From Arcobacter iocasae (GTDB taxonomy: Bacteria; Campylobacterota; Campylobacteria; Campylobacterales; Arcobacteraceae), in contig NZ_CP090177.1 of NCBI RefSeq assembly GCF_042214795.1, positions 1,798,001 through 1,862,000 on the forward strand: DNA of 64,000 nt, read 5' to 3'. A model generated the notes under the pieces. It was not told the DNA's origin. It saw only the letters and a program-made list of their open reading frames with translations, and made no database searches. Made by a program: the position numbers and the translations under genes. Shown here piece by piece: positions 58,857-64,000 of the stretch. Each line of letters begins with the position of its first letter. Position 1 is the first letter of the stretch.

Positions 58857-59446
58857 ATTGCTAACCTAAAATTAAATTTTATAGTGGCAGTTTTTGAGTA
58901 TTCACTTCTATTAAACTTCCATCTTTTAATTGCGCTTATTGAACTATGCTCAAAAATACCTTCCGGATTGGATTCTAAAACTTTTACATTAGAAACATAG
59001 CCATCTTTACCAATATCAAAAATTAATTTGACATAACCTTCTTGTTTTCTAGATTTTGCTTGTCTTGGGTACTTTGGATTTACTTTTTTTAAAGGGGCTA
59101 AAGTATTTGCATCTAAAATAACTTTAGCACCAGATAGTGATGATATTTTTGATATCTCGATTTTTTGCTGAACTTTAAAAGGAACAATTTTCACATTTTT
59201 TTCAGGTTCTGTAGAATATTTTTTAAGAAATTTTGGTTTTTGCTCTAGTTTTTTAACTTTTGGCTTTTCTTTAATTCTTTTTTTTCTTTCAATATTTGTA
59301 TCATCTTTTTCTCTTAAATAGACTAAATGTCGCAATTGGGTAGGTTCTTCAAATTTTTTATTATTGCTATTTGTCATTATAAACATACCAAAAAATAAAC
59401 CAAGACAAATAATAATAGACAAACTTAAAGCTAAAAGAAATCGCAT
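58853..59446 (-). CDS. tonB: TonB energy transducer (TonB2 type)
   Basis: A 197-residue TonB. One N-terminal helix (about 4-24), a Lys/Pro/Glu-rich periplasmic stretch (about 55-95) and the C-terminal domain with NPKYPRQAKSRKQEGYVKL (about 123-141) and ISAIKRWKF near 178-186. The linker is short compared with E. coli TonB, as in Vibrio TonB2. It couples the proton gradient through ExbB/ExbD/TtpC to outer-membrane receptors. Confidence 0.92.
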   Translation of the reverse strand: MRFLLALSLSIIICLGLFFGMFIMTNSNNKKFEEPTQLRHLVYLREKDDTNIERKKRIKEKPKVKKLEQKPKFLKKYSTEPEKNVKIVPFKVQQKIEISKISSLSGAKVILDANTLAPLKKVNPKYPRQAKSRKQEGYVKLIFDIGKDGYVSNVKVLESNPEGIFEHSSISAIKRWKFNRSEYSKTATIKFNFRLAI

Positions 59447-59447
59447 T

Positions 59448-59855
59448 TTAGTTATCTCTTAGTGTAGAAATTGAGATATTAAATATACCTGCAAGTCTTA
59501 TTTGATCCATTACTTTTACTAAGATACCAGTTTTAGAATCTACATCTGATTGTATTACAACAGAATTTTGAGAATTTAGGGCTTTTAATCTCTCAATATT
59601 TGCTCTTACTGAACGAATATCTACCATTCTTTTATCAATCCAGATTTCATTATTGTTTTTTATAGCTATTAGGATATTTGCTTTACCTTTTTGCTGTGCT
59701 GATTTTGCACTTGGACGATTTACTTCAATACCTGTTTCTTTAACAAAAGAAGTTGTAACAATAAAAAATATTAACATAATAAAAACAACATCAAGCATTG
59801 GAGTTAGATTGATTTCTGTTTCTTCTTTATATTTATGTTGTGAAAATCTTCTCAT
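59448..59855 (-). CDS. exbD: ExbD-family biopolymer transport protein
   Basis: A 135-residue protein with one helix (about 18-40). The proton-carrying Asp is in LTPMLDVVFIMLIFF (Asp22). The periplasmic domain has the IAIKNNNEIWIDKRMV pattern. One base separates it from tonB and from exbB, so stoichiometric translation is likely. Confidence 0.95.
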   Translation of the reverse strand: MRRFSQHKYKEETEINLTPMLDVVFIMLIFFIVTTSFVKETGIEVNRPSAKSAQQKGKANILIAIKNNNEIWIDKRMVDIRSVRANIERLKALNSQNSVVIQSDVDSKTGILVKVMDQIRLAGIFNISISTLRDN

Positions 59856-59856
59856 A

Positions 59857-60375
59857 TTATATCACCTTGGAGAGTTCTAGTTCGAATTTTTGTATTTTAT
59901 ATCTAATTGAAAGTTCTAGTTTCTTTTCAAATAAAATACCACTAAGTGCTACAGCCATTCCTGCCATTGTTGGAATAGTAGCCATTGATACACCATTTGC
60001 CATAGATTTCACATCACTACTTCCTGTAATTGCCATAACATCAAATACTTCAATCATCCCAGTAACTGTTCCTAATAGACCAATTAAGGGGCAAACCATA
60101 ATCATAGTTTTGATTAAATCAAGACCTGATTTAAGTTTAAAAGATGAACTATGAAGAAAATATCTTTTAATCTCATCTTTAAATTTAGTTTGAGAAGGAA
60201 TATCCTCTAGTTCTTTTATAATCGCTTTTTTTTCTTTTTTATATGTAAAACTAACATAAACATATCTTTCAATTAATAATGTCCATAAAATAATTGCAAG
60301 AAAAAAAACAAAATATAAAACTAAACCTCCCTTATCAAAGAAAGAGAATAAATCATCTATATATAAATCAATCAT
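59857..60375 (-). CDS. exbB: ExbB-family proton channel protein
   Basis: A 172-residue MotA/TolQ/ExbB-family channel subunit with three helices (about 17-37, 85-112, 127-147). VCPLIGLLGTVTGMIEVF and NGVSMATIPTMAGMAVAL are the family motifs. It is the short ExbB2 of TonB2-type systems and forms the motor with ExbD. A second, longer family member precedes it. Confidence 0.95.
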   Translation of the reverse strand: MIDLYIDDLFSFFDKGGLVLYFVFFLAIILWTLLIERYVYVSFTYKKEKKAIIKELEDIPSQTKFKDEIKRYFLHSSSFKLKSGLDLIKTMIMVCPLIGLLGTVTGMIEVFDVMAITGSSDVKSMANGVSMATIPTMAGMAVALSGILFEKKLELSIRYKIQKFELELSKVI

Positions 60376-60376
60376 A

Positions 60377-61690
60377 TTACTTCAATGTTTTTGCTAATAA
60401 TCCAATACTTTGTTCTTCTAATATAGATACAAGTTCTTCTGATTTTGAAGAGATGTATGTATATGCAAAAAGAAGTGGTATTGCTGTAACTAATCCTAAA
60501 ACAGTAGTAATCAATGCAGTTGAAATACCACCTGCCATAAGTTTTGGATCACCTGTACCAAATAAAGTTATGGCTTGAAAAGTTGCAATCATCCCAGTAA
60601 CTGTTCCTAATAATCCCAATAAAGGAGTAACAGCTGCTAGAAGTTTTACAAAACTTTGCCCTTTTTTTATTTGTGTTGTTTCTTTTAAAATGGCTTGTCC
60701 AATTTTAATTTCTAAGTCATTTATAGAATCATTTGAATTTTTATAAAAAATATGTGCAATCTTTCCTAATGAATTATCTTGATTAATTTCAGATATATTT
60801 TTCATTTGTTTTTTGATTTTTATTGAACTAATATTTAATACAATCATTTTAAATAAAGCAAAAAGTAAACCTAATGCTCCTAATATCAAAATAATATATC
60901 CTACAATCCCACCTTGTGTGATTCTATCCATTATGGTTGGATTATTTGCAATCATTTCAAAAAGTGTACCTCTTGTTGGATCAATAATGATATTTGAAAT
61001 TTCATTTGATGATTCAAAATCTTTTGCTAATTGAACAGCAGAACCACTTGGTTGAACAGTTAACTCTACTAATGATTTCATGTCATTTGAATAAGTTAAA
61101 TACTTACCATTTGAAGTTGCAGCAAATAAGCCCACTCTAGTAACTTTTTCTTTTGTTTTTTCTCCTGATGCTAAAATCACATCAGCATCGTATTGTGCGA
61201 TATTTCCACTTTTGATTATTTCATCTAACATAGAGTGCCAAAATTCTTTTAATTCTTGGATATTTGCAAGTTTTTTAGAATTTGATAATTTTAAAAACTG
61301 CTCTTCTTTATTTGAATCTTCAGATGCTGTTAGTGAACTTTGGAAGTTAATTAAAAAATCAGAAGAAGTTTGTCTAACACTTCCAAATATTTCGCCTAAA
61401 TTAGCTGCTTTTATTTTAAGTTCTTCTTCTTTTTTAGCTAATACTTTTTCTTTTTCATCAATTTGTTTTTTTAATTTATCAGTTCGTAGTTCTTCTTTTT
61501 TAAGCTCTTCTTCTGTTTGAATAAGTAATTCTTTTTGTTTTTCTTTATTATCAATAAATGTTTGTAATCTCTGTTTTTCAGCTTGCATTTCTTTTTTTGA
61601 ATCATTTTGAACACTTTGTAAAAGTGAAGTTAAGTCCATTGAAAATGATAATGTACTAAAAAGTGTTAGAGTAAGTATATATCGTATCAT
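60377..61690 (-). CDS. ttpC: TtpC-like MotA/TolQ/ExbB protein with periplasmic coiled coil
   Basis: A 437-residue protein of the TtpC type known from Vibrio TonB2 systems. Signal peptide about 1-17, a long coiled coil of Lys/Glu/Gln heptads (about 27-92), a globular periplasmic part (95-255), then the TolQ/ExbB channel domain with three helices (about 268-290, 352-380, 392-415) and the motifs TPLLGLLGTVTGMIATF and STALITTVLGLVTAIPLL. It lies between the DUF3450 gene (4-base overlap) and exbB. It should connect the motor with the periplasmic partners. Confidence 0.9.
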   Translation of the reverse strand: MIRYILTLTLFSTLSFSMDLTSLLQSVQNDSKKEMQAEKQRLQTFIDNKEKQKELLIQTEEELKKEELRTDKLKKQIDEKEKVLAKKEEELKIKAANLGEIFGSVRQTSSDFLINFQSSLTASEDSNKEEQFLKLSNSKKLANIQELKEFWHSMLDEIIKSGNIAQYDADVILASGEKTKEKVTRVGLFAATSNGKYLTYSNDMKSLVELTVQPSGSAVQLAKDFESSNEISNIIIDPTRGTLFEMIANNPTIMDRITQGGIVGYIILILGALGLLFALFKMIVLNISSIKIKKQMKNISEINQDNSLGKIAHIFYKNSNDSINDLEIKIGQAILKETTQIKKGQSFVKLLAAVTPLLGLLGTVTGMIATFQAITLFGTGDPKLMAGGISTALITTVLGLVTAIPLLFAYTYISSKSEELVSILEEQSIGLLAKTLK

Positions 61691-62436
61691 TTTGCTTCCT
61701 TTTTAGCTAAGAAGGGTAAATTTAATAAAGTAACATTCCCTTGTTTTTTTGCAATTTTTATAGCTGTTCTTATATTTGACTTTGAAGTGCTATCTGTGAT
61801 TTCTTCCCATTTATTTGTTTCTTTATTAAAGTAACCATAGTTTTTCAAATCCAAACTTTGATAATATAAGGCAACTCTTCCAAGACGCAAAATGTTGTAG
61901 CTTGTATTTCCTATTTTTTCTTGATATGCTTCTATTGTTTTTGCATAATCATATTCTATTTTAAAAGCTTCAAGAATAATTCTAAATTTTTCATTTGTTT
62001 TTATATCTGCTTTTGTAAGACTATCTTCAAGTCTTTTTACCCTATCTTGTCTTTCTTGTAGTAAAAAGGGTGTATCAGACTTAATTAATACTTTTAAAGA
62101 ACTAATCATCTCTAACATTAAAGGGTAGATATTCTTTTTTGTTTGTTCAATATCAATGAGCTGTTGGTCCATACTTTGCAGCTCTTCTTTTTGAGATACA
62201 ATGATTTTTTCTAACTGCTCATTATATTTCTGAGTATTTTTTAATTGTGCAGTTTTTTGTTTATATTGATCAAAAAGAGTTTCTCGTATATCCTCATTTT
62301 TATCAATTTTTTTCTGATAAGACTTTAGTGTATTATTACTTTTTTGTATAACATCAAGAGATTTATCTAAATCTGAAGCAAAAAGCCCTGATGATATAAA
62401 AGCAAAGAGTATAAGACAATTCAATGGTTTAAACAT
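61687..62436 (-). CDS. DUF3450-family periplasmic coiled-coil protein
   Basis: A 249-residue protein with a signal peptide (about 1-20, FAFISSGLFA) and a long coiled coil (about 22-150). LRLGRVALYYQSLDLKNYGYFN (about 189-210) and WEEITDSTSKSNIRTAIKI are typical of DUF3450. The family always sits in front of TtpC/ExbB genes, so it is thought to be a structural partner of TtpC. First gene of the operon, with a Fur-like box upstream. Confidence 0.92.
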   Translation of the reverse strand: MFKPLNCLILFAFISSGLFASDLDKSLDVIQKSNNTLKSYQKKIDKNEDIRETLFDQYKQKTAQLKNTQKYNEQLEKIIVSQKEELQSMDQQLIDIEQTKKNIYPLMLEMISSLKVLIKSDTPFLLQERQDRVKRLEDSLTKADIKTNEKFRIILEAFKIEYDYAKTIEAYQEKIGNTSYNILRLGRVALYYQSLDLKNYGYFNKETNKWEEITDSTSKSNIRTAIKIAKKQGNVTLLNLPFLAKKEAK

Positions 62437-62460
62437 TATTTTCCTTTTTTGTTTAAATAA

Positions 62461-62475
62461 TGAGAATAGTAATCA
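62461..62475 (-). promoter_or_regulatory. Fur-box-like site upstream of the DUF3450-TtpC-TonB operon
   Basis: TGAGAATAGTAATCA (11 of 14 matches to the 7-1-7 consensus) inside the AT-rich stretch 62459-62515. ATGAG...AATCAA is mirrored 30 bases on by TTGATTAAACTATTCTTACT, so a larger imperfect dyad surrounds it. The site is 25 bases before the DUF3450 start. Confidence 0.65.
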
Positions 62476-62521
62476 AAATTAATTTAAATATTGATTAAAC
62501 TATTCTTACTCATGGTAATTA

Positions 62522-64000
62522 CTATTTTTTTATTTCTTCTGTTTCAATAAAAAATTTTGTGGGAATTTTAAATGAAAGATAAATTAGTAATACTCCTAAA
62601 AAGAATAAAACTAAATCAGTAAAGAAAATCTCATTTAATCCTAATGAAAAAGATTTAAATAGATTAAATCCACTTGTAAAGTTATGAGAAAGTGTTGCAA
62701 TTATAAGTAACAAACCACTAAAAAACAGACTATGCTTAGTCACTTTATATAAAGATGAGATAATTTTTATGTAAATAAATATAAGAATAAATACACTATA
62801 AAATAAAACTTCTTGTACATTGTAAAGAGTGTTTAATAAATTAAAATACATATATTGTTTTGGAATTAACCAAGTTGTTGCAAATAATAAACTAGCACTT
62901 ATTAATGATCCTAAAACAACTGTATAACTCAATGGTTGTAATACTTTGTATGTAAATTTGTCTTTTTTTGCTCTTTGCATCCATAATAATAATCCTACTG
63001 TAACACCAAATAAAATTGTAAAACAAATAATTGCAAAAATAATTCTTGGAATATCACTAAAAGTTCTTATAAAATGTAAATAAAATACTGAATCTAAAGT
63101 TTTTTCAGTGAATGTTCCATCTTGTGCACTCTTTTTTGAAATAATTTCTGCGTTGGTTCCGTTTAAGACAACATAGCTTTCATTGTATACAGAACTTATA
63201 AAAAATGATTTAGGTTCATATCCTATAAATTTAACCCTTGCATTTATATCATCAAGGTTATATATCTGTATGGCATAAAAAGAGATATCTGAAAATGAGT
63301 CCTTTGCTTTTTTATATAAAGTATTAATATCTAATGTTTTAACTTTTTGCGATGGTTTATATAATTTTAAATCTTTATCAATTAGAATATTTTTTTCTAC
63401 AGCTAAAAGATTTGATGTTTTTGAATCAGTCAAATAATTAGTCATAACTGGAGTGCTATAAATTCCTAGATTAAAAAGAGCTCCTGTTAATCCAAACATA
63501 AAAACTAAGGGTAGGGTATATAATAATAAAAGTCTGTGATATTTAGCAAAAAAACCTTTTAGATTTTTAGTCTTTTTGTTTTTATAATTATTTTTTATGA
63601 TTAAAAATACACCACTAAGGCATAAAAAGACAACAGCAACTGCTGCAAAACCAAAAATCATTTGAGCAACTAAAGATTTGAAAATACGACCATAATGTAT
63701 TAGTTCAAAAAACTTTGAAATAGTAAAATTTTTTGGTTTGATTTTTTTACAGGTATTTGGATTTAGGTAAAAGTTTGGTCTATTATTTACTTGAATTAAG
63801 TTATTTGATCTAAACTCTTTTGCTGGTAATATTAGTTTTATAAAGTCATTTCTCATAACTTTACCATCTTCACCAACATATTTTCTTTTTTTTATTTCTT
63901 TAATGCATTTTTCGAAATTTATATTTTGAATCTCTACATTAGAAATATGTTTTTCTTTATCTTCCCAAAAAGAAACATAAGGTCTAAATATAGTCAATAT
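62522..64000 (-). CDS. PepSY-domain inner membrane protein (partial, 5' end outside window)
   Basis: At least 492 residues of a protein related to the one at 46168-47742. Shared features are the ELIHYGRIFKSL helix start, a short loop with LLLLYTLPLVFMFGLTGAL, FYLHFIRTFSDIPRIIF and the C-terminal helix set. The open frame reaches the window edge (ILTIFRPYVSFWED), and comparison with its paralog suggests about 45 residues with the first helix are missing. Annotating a start at the TTG at 63997 would be wrong. It is probably another siderophore-iron reductase-like protein. Confidence 0.8.
   Translation of the reverse strand: MLTIFRPYVSFWEDKEKHISNVEIQNINFEKCIKEIKKRKYVGEDGKVMRNDFIKLILPAKEFRSNNLIQVNNRPNFYLNPNTCKKIKPKNFTISKFFELIHYGRIFKSLVAQMIFGFAAVAVVFLCLSGVFLIIKNNYKNKKTKNLKGFFAKYHRLLLLYTLPLVFMFGLTGALFNLGIYSTPVMTNYLTDSKTSNLLAVEKNILIDKDLKLYKPSQKVKTLDINTLYKKAKDSFSDISFYAIQIYNLDDINARVKFIGYEPKSFFISSVYNESYVVLNGTNAEIISKKSAQDGTFTEKTLDSVFYLHFIRTFSDIPRIIFAIICFTILFGVTVGLLLWMQRAKKDKFTYKVLQPLSYTVVLGSLISASLLFATTWLIPKQYMYFNLLNTLYNVQEVLFYSVFILIFIYIKIISSLYKVTKHSLFFSGLLLIIATLSHNFTSGFNLFKSFSLGLNEIFFTDLVLFFLGVLLIYLSFKIPTKFFIETEEIKK

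Noticed and set aside
62522..63997. Complete PepSY gene starting at the TTG at 63997
   Set aside because: The frame is open to the window edge, and the paralog at 46.2-47.7 kb has an extra N-terminal helix, so the 5' end is outside.
1..64000. tRNA, rRNA or other structured RNA genes
   Set aside because: No cloverleaf-like or rRNA-like segment was seen in the intergenic gaps, nearly all of which are under 200 bases. Only hairpins and one possible small RNA at 10.8 kb are supported.

Overview
The window is an AT-rich (roughly 28-30 % GC by eye) piece of a bacterial chromosome. Its gene content points to the Arcobacter group of the Campylobacterota (Epsilonproteobacteria): a cytochrome bc1 operon with a diheme PetC, a stand-alone atpB, an AddA-type RecB-like helicase, short-form HisG, a TtpC-type TonB system, and many TTG/GTG starts behind AAGGA-like ribosome binding sites. 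It is mostly ordinary core chromosome, with one small scarred mobile patch (42.5-43.3 kb) and a long iron-acquisition region (about 44.3 kb to the right end). I saw no rRNA, tRNA, CRISPR array or intact insertion sequence.

Layout. 1-2.5 kb: pheS and the first 501 codons of pheT (cut by the window edge). 2.6-6.4 kb: a HIT protein, converging on a fatty-acid operon (fabG-acpP-fabF-accA). 6.4-9.6 kb: a moeA-queC-queD-queE operon joining molybdopterin and queuosine precursor synthesis. 9.7-10.8 kb: a small membrane protein and rsmE. 10.9-17.1 kb: an orphan OmpR-type regulator, a two-subunit bd-superfamily oxidase whose large subunit ends in a cytochrome c domain, and petABC. 17.3-25.2 kb: thrC/argB, an addA-like helicase-nuclease, a thiE/tenI-like gene, atpB, ilvA. 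25.2-29.2 kb: metE, a small Cys/His-rich unknown, trmD, rplS. 29.2-35.1 kb: a tight run of seven genes (compact nucleosidase-like protein, spore-photoproduct-lyase-like radical SAM enzyme, znuC, znuB, dedA-type, SDR, mgtE). 35.1-36.4 kb: a split ThrE exporter. 36.4-38.0 kb: a DmeR/DmeF-like metal efflux pair and the relic of an mntP gene. 38.1-42.5 kb: amino-acid ABC transporter parts without an ATPase, a conserved small protein, coaX, hisG, a methyltransferase, an FmdE-family protein. 42.5-43.3 kb: two ~98-bp palindrome-containing repeats flanking a broken toxin-like tail and an immunity-like membrane protein, followed by the 3' relic of a second FmdE gene. 43.3-45.6 kb: trpS and a solitary TAXI protein.

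The last 18 kb form an iron system. A TonB-dependent siderophore receptor, a PepSY reductase-like protein, a DUF3649-like protein and a membrane-anchored periplasmic protein make one operon. Beside it are an AraC regulator and a two-component system. A feoA-feoB operon carries three extra genes, including a 51-residue Cys-rich membrane protein and an unusual protein that looks derived from an IS1595/IS1016-type transposase. A DUF3450-TtpC-ExbB-ExbD-TonB-TPR operon would supply the energy, and a second PepSY protein runs off the right edge. Fur-box-like sequences precede the receptor, the AraC/two-component divergent promoters and the TtpC operon.

The most interesting signals are (i) the transposase-derived, catalytically degenerate protein inside the feo operon; (ii) the repeat-bounded toxin-tail/immunity cassette; (iii) a shared promoter architecture (18-bp box, 8-bp gap, -10) upstream of the oxidase operon and next to the orphan regulator, where the second copy may drive an unannotated small RNA; and (iv) the oxidase itself, a bd-superfamily variant that lacks the usual quinol-oxidase signature and has a fused cytochrome c. 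All functions come from reading sequence and motifs; no database search was possible.
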